Origin: Diadophis punctatus similis
Taxonomy: Eukaryota; Chordata; Lepidosauria; Squamata; Dipsadidae
NCBI GenBank assembly: GCA_023053685.1
Contig: JALIGW010000158.1
Span: 269,232-333,231 of the forward strand
Direction: 5' to 3'
DNA: 64,000 nt
Numbering within the stretch: the first letter of the stretch is position 1; every line of letters begins with the position of its first letter. A program made the position numbers and the translations under genes. The notes under the pieces are model-generated. The model was not told the DNA's origin and ran no database searches. It was given only the letters and a program-made list of their open reading frames with translations. Shown here in pieces: positions 46,884-59,200 of the stretch.

Positions 46884-49800
46884 TCTCTTTCGGGAAAGCT
46901 CGGAATCAAAAATCAAACGAGAATTCGGCTTTCCAGCCTGTGGGGAACAGGAATATGTGTTTCTTTTTCATTTCTGAGGTGTTTGTCAAAAGTGATGTTT
47001 TTGGACTGAATTGAATCCTAAGGTGAATGCTGTGTTAGACTTTCGGCTAGCTCTTCAGGGTAGGCTCGGAATCGAAAATCAAGCGAGAATTTGGCTTTCC
47101 AGCCCGTGGGGAACAGGAATATGTGTCTCTTTTTCATTTCTGAGGTGTTTGTCAAAAGTGATGTTTTTGGGCTGAATTGAGAACTAAGGCGAATTCCGTG
47201 TTAGACATTGGGCTTTCTCTTCAGGGAAAGCTCGGAATCAAAAATCAAGCGAGAATTCGGCTTTCCAGCATGTGGGGAACAGGAATATGTGTTTCTTTTT
47301 CATTTCTGAGGTGTTTGTCAAAAGTGATGTTTTTGGACTGAATTGAATCCTAAGGCGAATGCTGTGTTAGACTTTCGGCTAGCTCTTCATGGTAGGCTCG
47401 GAATCGAAAATCAAGCGAGAATTTGGCTTTCCAGCCCGTGGGGAACAGGAATATGTGTTTCTTTTTCATTTCTGAGGTGTTTGTCAAAAGTGATGTTTTT
47501 GGGCTGAATTGAGAACTAAGGCGAATTCCGTGTTAGACATTGGGATTTCTCTTTCGGGAAAGCTCGGAATCAAAAATCAAACGAGAATTCGGCTTTCCAG
47601 CCTGTGGGGAACAGGAATATGTGTTTCTTTTTCATTTCTGAGGTGTTTGTCAAAAGTGATGTTTTTGGGCTGAATTGAGAACTAAGGCGAATTCCGTGTT
47701 AGACATTGGGCTTTCTCTTCAGGGAAAGCTCGGAATCAAAAATCAAGCGAGAATTCGGCTTTCCAGCCTGTGGGGAACAGGAATATGTGTTTCATTTTCA
47801 TTTCTGAGGTGTTTGTCAAAAGTCATGTTTTTTGGCTGTATTGAGTCCTAAGGCGAATGCTGTGTTAGACTTTGGGCTAGCTCTTCAGAGTAGGCTCGGA
47901 ATCGAAAATCAAGCGAGAATTCGGCTTTCCAGCCTGTGGGGAACAGGAATATGTGTTTCATTTTCATTTCTGAGGTGTCTGTCAAAAGTCATGTTTTTTG
48001 GCTGTATTGAGTCCTAAGGCGAATGCTGTGTTAGACTTTGGGCTAGCTCTTCAGGGAAAGGTCGGAATCAAAAATCAAGCGAGAATTCGGCTTTCCAGCC
48101 TGTGGGGAACAGGAATATGTGTTTCTTTTTCATTTCTGAGGTGTTTGTCAAAAGTGATGTTTTTGGGCTGAATTGAGAACTAAGGCGAATTCCGTGTTAG
48201 ACATTAGGCTTTCTCTTCAGGGAAAGCTCGGAATCAAAATTCAAGCGAGAATTCGGCTTTCCAGCCCGTGGGGAACAGGAATATGTGTTTCATTTTCATT
48301 TCTGAGGTGTTTGTCAAAAGTGATGTTTTTGGACTGAATTGAATCCTAAGGCGAATGCTGTGTTAGACTTTGGGCTAGCTCTTCAGGGTAGGCTCGGAAT
48401 CGAAAATAAAGCGAGAATTCAGCTTTCCAGCCTGTGGGGAACAGGAATATGTGTTTCATTTTCATTTCTGAGGTGTTTGTCAAAAGTGATGTTTTTGGGC
48501 TGAATTGAGAAATAAGGCGAATGCTGTGTTAGACCTTGGGCTAGCTCTTCAGGGTAGGCTCGGAATCAAAATTCAAGCGAGAATTCGGCTTTCCAGCCCG
48601 TGGGGAACAGGAATATGTGTTTCTTTTTCATTTCTGAGGTGTTTGTCAAAAGTGATATTTTTGGGCTGAATTGAATCCTAAGGCGAATGCTGTGTTAGAC
48701 TTTCGGCTAGCTCTTCAGGGTAGGCTCGGAATCGAAAATCAAGCGAGAATTTGGCTTTCCAGCACGTGGGGAACAGGAATATGTCTTTCTTTTTCATTTC
48801 TGAGGTGTTTGTCAAAAGTGATGTTTTTGGGCTGAATTGAATCCTAAGGCGAATGCTGTGTTAGACCTTGGGCTAGCTCTTCAGGGAAAGGTCGGAATCA
48901 AAAATCAAGCGAGAATTCGGCTTTCCAGCCCGTGGGGAACAGGAATATGTGTTTCTTTTTCATTTCTGAGGTGTTTGTCAAAAGTGATGTTTTTGGGCTG
49001 AATTGAGTACTAAGGCGAATTCCGTGTTAGACATTGGGATTTCTCTTTCGGGAAAGCTCGGAATCAAAAATCAAACGAGAATTCGGCTTTCCAGCCTGTG
49101 GGGAACAGGAATATGTGTTTCTTTTTCATTTCTGAGGTGTTTGTCAAAAGTGATGTTTTTGGACTGAATTGAATCCTAAGGTGAATGCTGTGTTAGACTT
49201 TCGGCTAGCTCTTCAGGGTAGGCTCGGAATCGAAAATCAAGCGAGAATTTGGCTTTCCAGCCCGTGGGGAACAGGAATATGTGTTTCTTTTTCATTTCTG
49301 AGGTGTTTGTCAAAAGTGATGTTTTTGGGCTGAATTGAGAACTAAGGCGAATTCCGTGTTAGACATTGGGCTTTCTCTTCAGGGAAAGCTCGGAATCAAA
49401 AATCAAGCGAGAATTCGGCTTTCCAGCATGTGGGGAACAGGAATATGTGTTTCTTTTTCATTTCTGAGGTGTTTGTCAAAAGTGATGTTTTTGGACTGAA
49501 TTGAATCCTAAGGCGAATGCTGTGTTAGACTTTCGGCTAGCTCTTCATGGTAGGCTCGGAATCGAAAATCAAGCGAGAATTTGGCTTTCCAGCCCGTGGG
49601 GAACAGGAATATGTGTTTCTTTTTCATTTCTGAGGTGTTTGTCAAAAGTCATGTTTTTTGGCTGTATTGAGTCCTAAGGCGAATGCTGTGTTAGACTTTG
49701 GGCTAGCTCTTCAGGGTAGGCTCGGAATCGAAAATCAAGCGAGAATTCGGCTTTCCAGCCTGTGGGGAACAGGAATATGTGTTTCTTTTTCATTTCTGAG

Positions 49801-50037
49801 GTGTTTGTCAAAAGTGATGTTTTTGGGCTGAATTGAGAAATAAGGCGAATGCTGTCTTAGACCTTGGGCTAGCTCTTCAGGGTAGGCTCGGAATCAAAAT
49901 TCAAGCGAGAATTCGGCTTTCCAGCCCGTGGGGAACAGGAATATGTGTTTCTTTTTCATTTCTGAGGTGTTTGTCAAAAGTGATATTTTTGGGCTGAATT
50001 GAATCCTAAGGCGAATGCTGTGTTAGACTTTCGGCTA
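46884..50037 (+). repeat. HOR unit E1 (19 monomers, 3154 bp)
   Basis: Marks at 47548 and 49042 (TCTCTTTCGGG), 47832 (GTATTGAG pair with CTTCAGAGTAGG and GGTGTCTGTC), 48203 (ACATTAGGC), 48406 (ATAAAGCG) and 48654 (GATATTTTT) recur 3154 bp later at 50702, 52196, 50986, 51357, 51560 and 51808. The offset is exactly 19 x 166. Unit edges are arbitrary; the repeat holds from at least 47.2 kb. Confidence 0.85.
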
Positions 50038-53000
50038 GCTCTTCAGGGTAGGCTCGGAATCGAAAATCAAGCGAGAATTTGGCTTTCCAGCCCGTGGGGA
50101 ACAGGAATATGTGTCTCTTTTTCATTTCTGAGGTGTTTGTCAAAAGTGATGTTTTTGGACTGAATTGAATCCTAAGGTGAATGCTGTGTTAGACTTTCGG
50201 CTAGCTCTTCAGGGTAGGCTCGGAATCGAAAATCAAGCGAGAATTTGGCTTTCCAGCCCGTGGGGAACAGGAATATGTGTCTCTTTTTCATTTCTGAGGT
50301 GTTTGTCAAAAGTGATGTTTTTGGGCTGAATTGAGAACTAAGGCGAATTCCGTGTTAGACATTGGGCTTTCTCTTCAGGGAAAGCTCGGAATCAAAAATC
50401 AAGTGAGAATTCGGCTTTCCAGCATGTGGGGAACAGGAATATGTGTTTCTTTTTCATTTCTGAGGTGTTTGTCAAAAGTGATGTTTTTGGACTGAATTGA
50501 ATCCTAAGGCGAATGCTGTGTTAGACTTTCGGCTAGCTCTTCATGGTAGGCTCGGAATCGAAAATCAAGCGAGAATTCGGCTTTCCAGCCCGTGGGGAAC
50601 AGGAATATGTGTTTCTTTTTCATTTCTGAGGTGTTTGTCAAAAGTGATGTTTTTGGGCTGAATTGAGAACTAAGGCGAATTCCGTGTTAGACATTGGGAT
50701 TTCTCTTTCGGGAAAGCTCGGAATCAAAAATCAAACGAGAATTCGGCTTTCCAGCCTGTGGGGAACAGGAATATGTGTTTCTTTTTCATTTCTGAGGTGT
50801 TTGTCAAAAGTGATGTTTTTGGGCTGAATTGAGAACTAAGGCGAATTCCGTGTTAGACATTGGGCTTTCTCTTCAGGGAAAGCTCGGAATCAAAAATCAA
50901 GCGAGAATTCGGCTTTCCAGCCTGTGGGGAACAGGAATATGTGTTTCATTTTCATTTCTGAGGTGTTTGTCAAAAGTCATGTTTTTTGGCTGTATTGAGT
51001 CCTAAGGCGAATGCTGTGTTAGACTTTGGGCTAGCTCTTCAGAGTAGGCTCGGAATCGAAAATCAAGCGAGAATTCGGCTTTCCAGCCTGTGGGGAACAG
51101 GAATATGTGTTTCATTTTCATTTCTGAGGTGTCTGTCAAAAGTCATGTTTTTTGGCTGTATTGAGTCCTAAGGCGAATGCTGTGTTAGACTTTGGGCTAG
51201 CTCTTCAGGGAAAGGTCGGAATCAAAAATCAAGCGAGAATTCGGCTTTCCAGCCTGTGGGGAACAGGAATATGTGTTTCTTTTTCATTTCTGAGGTGTTT
51301 GTCAAAAGTGATGTTTTTGGGCTGAATTGAGAACTAAGGCGAATTCCGTGTTAGACATTAGGCTTTCTCTTCAGGGAAAGCTCGGAATCAAAATTCAAGC
51401 GAGAATTCGGCTTTCCAGCCCGTGGGGAACAGGAATATGTGTTTCATTTTCATTTCTGAGGTGTTTGTCAAAAGTGATGTTTTTGGACTGAATTGAATCC
51501 TAAGGCGAATGCTGTGTTAGACTTTGGGCTAGCTCTTCAGGGTAGGCTCGGAATCGAAAATAAAGCGAGAATTCAGCTTTCCAGCCTGTGGGGAACAGGA
51601 ATATGTGTTTCATTTTCATTTCTGAGGTGTTTGTCAAAAGTGATGTTTTTGGGCTGAATTGAGAAATAAGGCGAATGCTGTGTTAGACCTTGGGCTAGCT
51701 CTTCAGGGTAGGCTCGGAATCAAAATTCAAGCGAGAATTCGGCTTTCCAGCCCGTGGGGAACAGGAATATGTGTTTCTTTTTCATTTCTGAGGTGTTTGT
51801 CAAAAGTGATATTTTTGGGCTGAATTGAATCCTAAGGCGAATGCTGTGTTAGACTTTCGGCTAGCTCTTCAGGGTAGGCTCGGAATCGAAAATCAAGCGA
51901 GAATTTGGCTTTCCAGCACGTGGGGAACAGGAATATGTCTTTCTTTTTCATTTCTGAGGTGTTTGTCAAAAGTGATGTTTTTGGGCTGAATTGAATCCTA
52001 AGGCGAATGCTGTGTTAGACCTTGGGCTAGCTCTTCAGGGAAAGGTCGGAATCAAAAATCAAGCGAGAATTCGGCTTTCCAGCCCGTGGGGAACAGGAAT
52101 ATGTGTTTCTTTTTCATTTCTGAGGTGTTTGTCAAAAGTGATGTTTTTGGGCTGAATTGAGTACTAAGGCGAATTCCGTGTTAGACATTGGGATTTCTCT
52201 TTCGGGAAAGCTCGGAATCAAAAATCAAACGAGAATTCGGCTTTCCAGCCTGTGGGGAACAGGAATATGTGTTTCTTTTTCATTTCTGAGGTGTTTGTCA
52301 AAAGTGATGTTTTTGGACTGAATTGAATCCTAAGGTGAATGCTGTGTTAGACTTTCGGCTAGCTCTTCAGGGTAGGCTCGGAATCGAAAATCAAGCGAGA
52401 ATTTGGCTTTCCAGCCCGTGGGGAACAGGAATATGTGTTTCTTTTTCATTTCTGAGGTGTTTGTCAAAAGTGATGTTTTTGGGCTGAATTGAGAACTAAG
52501 GCGAATTCCGTGTTAGACATTGGGCTTTCTCTTCAGGGAAAGCTCGGAATCAAAAATCAAGCGAGAATTCGGCTTTCCAGCATGTGGGGAACAGGAATAT
52601 GTGTTTCTTTTTCATTTCTGAGGTGTTTGTCAAAAGTGATGTTTTTTGGCTGTATTGAGTCCTAAGGCGAATGCTGTGTTAGACTTTGGGCTAGCTCTTC
52701 AGGGTAGGCTCGGAATCGAAAATCAAGCGAGAATTCGGCTTTCCAGCCTGTGGGGAACAGGAATATGTGTTTCTTTTTCATTTCTGAGGTGTTTGTCAAA
52801 AGTGATGTTTTTGGGCTGAATTGAGAAATAAGGCGAATGCTGTCTTAGACCTTGGGCTAGCTCTTCAGGGTAGGCTCGGAATCAAAATTCAAGCGAGAAT
52901 TCGGCTTTCCAGCCCGTGGGGAACAGGAATATGTGTTTCTTTTTCATTTCTGAGGTGTTTGTCAAAAGTGATATTTTTGGGCTGAATTGAATCCTAAGGC

Positions 53001-53190
53001 GAATGCTGTGTTAGACTTTCGGCTAGCTCTTCAGGGTAGGCTCGGAATCGAAAATCAAGCGAGAATTTGGCTTTCCAGCACGTGGGGAACAGGAATATGT
53101 CTTTCTTTTTCATTTCTGAGGTGTTTGTCAAAAGTGATGTTTTTGGGCTGAATTGAATCCTAAGGCGAATGCTGTGTTAGACCTTGGGCT
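50038..53190 (+). repeat. HOR unit E2 (second 19-monomer copy, one monomer lost near 52.64 kb)
   Basis: Collinear with E1 at 3154 bp up to about 52.63 kb. Beyond that the offset drops to 2988 bp: GCTGTCTTAG at 49851 matches 52839 and GATATTTTT at 49982 matches 52970. One monomer has therefore been removed. The joint monomer starts as a GTGATG type and ends as a GTATTGAG type. Confidence 0.85.
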
Positions 53191-53357
53191 AGCTCTTCAG
53201 GGAAAGGTCGGAATCAAAAATCAAGCGAGAATTCGGCTTTCCAGCCCGTGGGGAACAGGAATATGTGTTTCTTTTTCATTTCTGAGGTGTTTGTCAAAAG
53301 TGATGTTTTTGGGCTGAATTGAGAACTAAGGCGAATTCCGTGTTAGACATTGGGATT

Positions 53358-55017
53358 TCTCTTTCGGGAAAGCTCGGAATCAAAAATCAAACGAGAATTC
53401 GGCTTTCCAGCCTGTGGGGAACAGGAATATGTGTTTCTTTTTCATTTCTGAGGTGTTTGTCAAAAGTGATGTTTTTGGACTGAATTGAATCCTAAGGTGA
53501 ATGCTGTGTTAGACTTTCGGCTAGCTCTTCAGGGTAGGCTCGGAATCGAAAATCAAGAGAGAATTTGGCTTTCCAGCCCGTGGGGAACAGGAATATGTGT
53601 TTCTTTTTCATTTCTGAGGTGTTTGTCAAAAGTGATGTTTTTGGGCTGAATTGAATCCTAAGGCGAATGCTGTGTTAGACCTTGGGCTAGCTCTTCAGGG
53701 AAAGGTCGGAATCAAAAATCAAGCGAGAATTCGGCTTTCCAGCCCGTGGGGAACAGGAATATGTGTTTCTTTTTCATTTCTGAGGTGTTTGTCAAAAGTC
53801 ATGTTTTTTGGCTGTATTGAGTCCTAAGGCGAATGCTGTGTTAGACTTTGGGCTAGCTCTTCAGGGAAAGGTCGGAATCAAAAATCAAGCGAGAATTCGG
53901 CTTTCCAGCCTGTGGGGAACAGGAATATGTGTTTCTTTTTCATTTCTGAGGTGTTTGTCAAAAGTGATGTTTTTGGGCTGAATTGAATCCTAAGGCGAAT
54001 GCTGTGTTAGACCTTGGGCTAGCTCTTCAGGGAAAGGTCGGAATCAAAAATCAAGCGAGAATTCGGCTTTCCAGCCCGTGGGGAACAGGAATATGTGTTT
54101 CTTTTTCATTTCTGAGGTGTTTGTCAAAAGTGATGTTTTTGGGCTGAATTGAGAACTAAGGCGAATTCCGTGTTAGACATTGGGATTTCTCTTTCGGGAA
54201 AGCTCGGAATCAAAAATCAAATGAGAATTCGGCTTTCCAGCCTGTGGGGAACAGGAATATGTGTTTCTTTTTCATTTCTGAGGTGTTTGTCAAAAGTGAT
54301 GTTTTTGGACTGAATTGAATCCTAAGGTGAATGCTGTGTTAGACTTTCGGCTAGCTCTTCAGGGTAGGCTCGGAATCGAAAATCAAGCGAGAATTTGGCT
54401 TTCCAGCCCGTGGGGAACAGGAATATGTGTTTCTTTTTCATTTCTGAGGTGTTTGTCAAAAGTGATGTTTTTGGGCTGAATTGAGAACTAAGGCGAATTC
54501 CGTGTTAGACCTTGGGCTAGCTCTTCAGGGAAAGGTCAGAATCAAAAATCAAGCGAGAATTCGGCTTTCCAGCCCGTGGGGAACAGGAATATGTGTTTCT
54601 TTTTCATTTCTGAGGTGTTTGTCAAAAGTCATGTTTTTTGGCTGTATTGAGTCCTAAGGCGAATGCTGTGTTAGACTTTGGGCTAGCTCTTCAGGGAAAG
54701 GTCGGAATCAAAAATCAAGCGAGAATTCGGCTTTCCAGCCTGTGGGGAACAGGAATATGTGTTTCTTTTTCATTTCTGAGGTGTTTGTCAAAAGTGATGT
54801 TTTTGGGCTGAATTGAATCCTAAGGCGAATGCTGTGTTAGACCTTGGGCTAGCTCTTCAGGGAAAGGTCGGAATCAAAAATCAAGCGAGAATTCGGCTTT
54901 CCAGCCCGTGGGGAACAGGAATATGTGTTTCTTTTTCATTTCTGAGGTGTTTGTCAAAAGTGATGTTTTTGGGCTGAATTGAGAACTAAGGCAAATTCCG
55001 TGTTAGACATTGGGATT
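53358..55017 (+). repeat. Five-monomer HOR, two copies (830 bp each)
   Basis: TCTCTTTCGGG cassettes lie at 53358, 54188 and 55018, 830 bp (5 x 166) apart. Between them are the same types in the same order: CCTAAGGTGAATG, a GGCTG monomer with ACCTTGGGC, a GTATTGAG monomer with GGGAAAGG, and another ACCTTGGGC monomer. In the second copy the third monomer is a hybrid (GAGAACT...TTCCG then ACCTTGGGC) near 54.49 kb. Confidence 0.85.
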
Positions 55018-55139
55018 TCTCTTTCGGGAAAGCTCGGAATCAAAAATCAAACGAGAATTCGGCTTTCCAGCCTGTGGGGAACAGGAATATGTGTTTCTTT
55101 TTCATTTCTGAGGTGTTTGTCAAAAGTGATGTTTTTGGA

Positions 55140-56010
55140 CTGAATTGAATCCTAAGGTGAATGCTGTGTTAGACTTTCGGCTAGCTCTTCAGGGTAGGCT
55201 CGGAATCGAAAATCAAGCTAGAATTTGGCTTTCCAGCCCGTGGGGAACAGGAATATGTGTTTCTTTTTCATTTCTGAGGTGTTTGTCAAAAGTGATGTTT
55301 TTGGGCTGAATTGAGAACTAAGGCGAATTCCGTGTTAGACATTGGGCTTTCTCTTCAGGGAAAGCTCGGAATCAAAAATCAAGCGAGAATTCGGCTTTCC
55401 AGCATGTGGGGAACAGGAATATGTGTTTCTTTTTCATTTCTGAGGTGTTTGTCAAAAGTGATGTTTTTGGACTGAATTGAATCCTAAGGCGAATGCTGTG
55501 TTAGACTTTCGGCTAGCTCTTCATGGTAGGCTCGGAATCGAAAATCAAGCGAGAATTCGGCTTTCCAGCCTGTGGGGAACAAGAATATGTGTTTCTTTTT
55601 CATTTCTGAGGTGTTTGTCAAAAGTGATGTTTTTGGACTGAATTGAATCCTAAGGTGAATGCTGTGTTAGACTTTCGGCTAGCTCTTCAGGGTAGGCTCG
55701 GAATCGAAAATCAAGCTAGAATTTGGCTTTCCAGCCCGTGGGGAACAGGAATATGTGTTTCTTTTTCATTTCTGAGGTGTTTGTCAAAAGTGATGTTTTT
55801 GGGCTGAATTGAGAACTAAGGCGAATTCCGTGTTAGACATTGGGCTTTCTCTTCAGGGAAAGCTCGGAATCAAAAATCAAGCGAGAATTCGGCTTTCCAG
55901 CATGTGGGGAACAGGAATATGTGTTTCTTTTTCATTTCTGAGGTGTTTGTCAAAAGTGATGTTTTTGGGCTGAATTGAGAACGAAGGCGAATTCCGTGTT
56001 AGACATTGGG
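55140..56010 (+). repeat. Third three-monomer (498 bp) duplication
   Basis: TCAAGCTAGAATTTGG occurs at 55213 and 55711, 498 bp apart, each within the order CCTAAGGTGAATG, this monomer, ACATTGGGC cassette, AGCATGTGG monomer. The change GCTAG for GCGAG was seen nowhere else, so both copies descend from one recent event. Confidence 0.82.
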
Positions 56011-56297
56011 ATTTCTCTTTCGGGAAAGCTCGGAATCAAAAATCAAACGAGAATTCGGCTTTCCAGCCTGTGGGGAACAGGAATATGTGTTTCTTTTTCA
56101 TTTCTGAGGTGTTTGTCAAAAGTGATGTTTTTGGGCTGAATTGAGAACTAAGGCGAATTCCGTGTTAGACATTGGGCTTTCTCTTCAGGGAAAGCTCGGA
56201 ATCAAAAATCAAGCGAGAATTCGGCTTTCCAGCCTGTGGGGAACAGGAATATGTGTTTCATTTTCATTTCTGAGGTGTTTGTCAAAAGTCATGTTTT

Positions 56298-59200
56298 TTG
56301 GCTGTATTGAGTCCTAAGGCGAATGCTGTGTTAGACTTTGGGCTAGTTCTTCAGGGTAGGCTCGGAATCGAAAATCAAGCGAGAATTCGGCTTTCCAGCC
56401 TGTGGGGAACAGGAATATGTGTTTCTTTTTCATTTCTGAGGTGTTTGTCAAAAGTCATGTTTTTTGGCTGTATTGAGTCCTAAGGCGAATGCTGTGTTAG
56501 ACTTTGGGCTAGCTCTTCAGGGTAGGCTCGGAATCGAAAATCAAGCGAGAATTCGGCTCTCCAGCCTGTGGGGAACAGGAATATGTGTTTCATTTTCATT
56601 TCTGAGGTGTTTGTCAAAAGTCATGTTTTTTGGCTGTATTGAGTCCTAAGGCGAATGCTGTGTTAGACTTTGGGCTAGCTCTTCAGGGAAAGGTCGGAAT
56701 CAAAAATCAAGCGAGAATTCGGCTTTCCAGCCTGTGGGGAACAGGAATATGTGTTTCTTTTTCATTTCTGAGGTGTTTGTCAAAAGTGATGTTTTTGGGC
56801 TGAATTGAGAACTAAGGCGAATTCCGTGTTAGACATTGGGCTTTCTCTTCAGGGAAAGCTCGGAATCAAAATTCAAGCGAGAATTCGGCTTTCCAGCCCG
56901 TGGGGAACAGGAATATGTGTTTCATTTTCATTTCTGAGGTGTTTGTCAAAAGTGATGTTTTTTGGCTGTATTGAGTCCTAAGGCGAATGCTGTGTTAGAC
57001 TTTGGGCTAGCTCTTCAGGGAAAGGTCGGAATCAAAAATCAAGCGAGAATTCGGCTTTCCAGCCTGTGGGGAACAGGAATATGTGTTTCTTTTTCATTTC
57101 TGAGGTGTTTGTCAAAAGTGATGTTTTTGGGCTGAATTGAGAACTAAGGCGAATTCCGTGTTAGACATTGGGCTTTCTCTTCAGGGAAAGCTCGGAATCA
57201 AAAATCAAGCGAGAATTCGGCTTTCCAGCCTGTGGGGAACAGGAATATGTGTTTCATTTTCATTTCTGAGGTGTTTGTCAAAAGTCATGTTTTTTGGCTG
57301 TATTGAGTCATAAGGCGAATGCTGTGTTAGACTTTGGGCTAGCTCTTCAGGGTAGGCTCGGAATCAAAATTCAAGCGAGAATTCGGCTTTCCAGCATGTG
57401 GGGAACAGGAATATGTGTTTCTTTTTCATTTCTGAGGTGTTTGTCATAAGCAATGTTTTTGGACTGAATTGAATCCTAAGGCGAATGCTGTGTTAGACTT
57501 TCGGCTAGCTCTTCATGGTAGGCTCGGAATCGAAAATCAAGCGAGAATTTGGCTTTCCAGCCCGTGGGGAACAGGAATATGTGTTTCATTTTCATTTCTG
57601 AGGTGTTTGTCAAAAGTCATGTTTTTTGGCTGTATTGAGTCCTAAGGCGAATGCTGTGTTAGACTTTGGGCTAGCTCTTCAGGGTAGGCTCGGATTCAAA
57701 ATTCAAGTGAGAATTCGGCTTTCCAGCCCGTGGGGAACAGGAATATGTATTTCTTTTTCATTTCTGAGGTGTTTGTCAAAAGTGATGTTTTTGGGCTGAA
57801 TTGAATCCTAAGGCGAATGCTGTGTTAGACTTTGGGCTAGCTCTTCAGGGTAGGCTCGGAATCGAAAATCAAGCGAGAATTCGGCTTTCTAGCATGTGGG
57901 GAACAGGAATATGTGTTTCTTTTTCATTTCTGAGGTGTTTGTCAAAAGTGATGTTTTTGGACTGAATTGAATCCTAAGGCGAATGCTGTGTTAGACTTTG
58001 GGCTAGCTCTTCAGGGTAGGCTCGGAATCAAAATTCAAGTGAGAATTCGGCTTTCCAGCCCGTGGGGAACAGGAATATGTATTTCTTTTTCATTTCTGAG
58101 GTGTTTGTCAAAAGTAATGTTTTTGGACAATTGAATCCTAAGGCGAATGCTGTGTTAGACTTTGGGCTAGCTCTTCAGGGTAGGCTCGGAATCGAAAATC
58201 AAGCGAGAATTTGGCTTTCCAGCACGTGGGGAACAGGAATATGTGTTTCTTTTTCATTTCTGAGGTGTTTGTCAAAAGTGATGTTTTTGGACTGAATTGA
58301 ATCCTAAGGCGAATGCTGTGTTAGACTTTTGGCTAGCTCTTCAGGGTAGGCTCGGAATCGAAAATAAAGCGAGAATTCAGCTTTCCAGCCTGTGGGGAAC
58401 AGGAATATGTGTTTCATTTTCATTTCTGAGGTGTTTGTCAAAAGTGATGTTTTTGGACAATTGAATCCTAAGGCGAATGCTGTGTTAGACTTTGGGCTAG
58501 CTCTTCAGGGTAGGCTCAGAATCGAAAATCAAGCGAGAATTTGGCTTTCCAGCACGTGGGGACAGGAATATGTGTTTCTTTTTCATTTCTGAGGTGTTTG
58601 TCAAAAGTGATGTTTTTGGACTGAATTGAATCCTAAGGTGAATGCTGTGTTAGACTTTCGGCTAGCTCTTCAGGGTAGGCTCGGAATCGAAAATCAAGCG
58701 AGAATTTGGCTTTCCAGCCCGTGGGGAACAGGAATATGTGTTTCATTTTCATTTCTGAGGTGTTTGTCAAAAGTCATGTTTTTTGGCTGTATTGAGTCCT
58801 AAGGCGAATGCTGTGTTAGACTTTGGGCTAGCTCTTCAGGGTAGGCTCAGAATCAAAATTCAAGCGAGAATTCGGCTTTCCAGCACGTGGGGAACAGGAA
58901 TATGTGTTTCTTTTTCATTTCTGAGGTGTTTGTCAAAAGTGATGTTTTTGGGCTGAATTGAGAACTAAGGCGAATTCCGTGTTAGACATTGGGCTTTCTC
59001 TTCAGGGAAAGATCGGAATCAAAAATCAAGCGAGAATTCGGCTTTCCAGCCTGTGGGGAACAGGAATATGTGTTTCATTTTCATTTCTGAGGTGTTTGTC
59101 AAAAGTCATGTTTTTTGGCTGTATTGAGTCCTAAGGCGAATGCTGTGTTAGACTTTGGGCTAGCTCTTCAGGGTAGGCTCGGAATCGAAAATCAAGCGAG

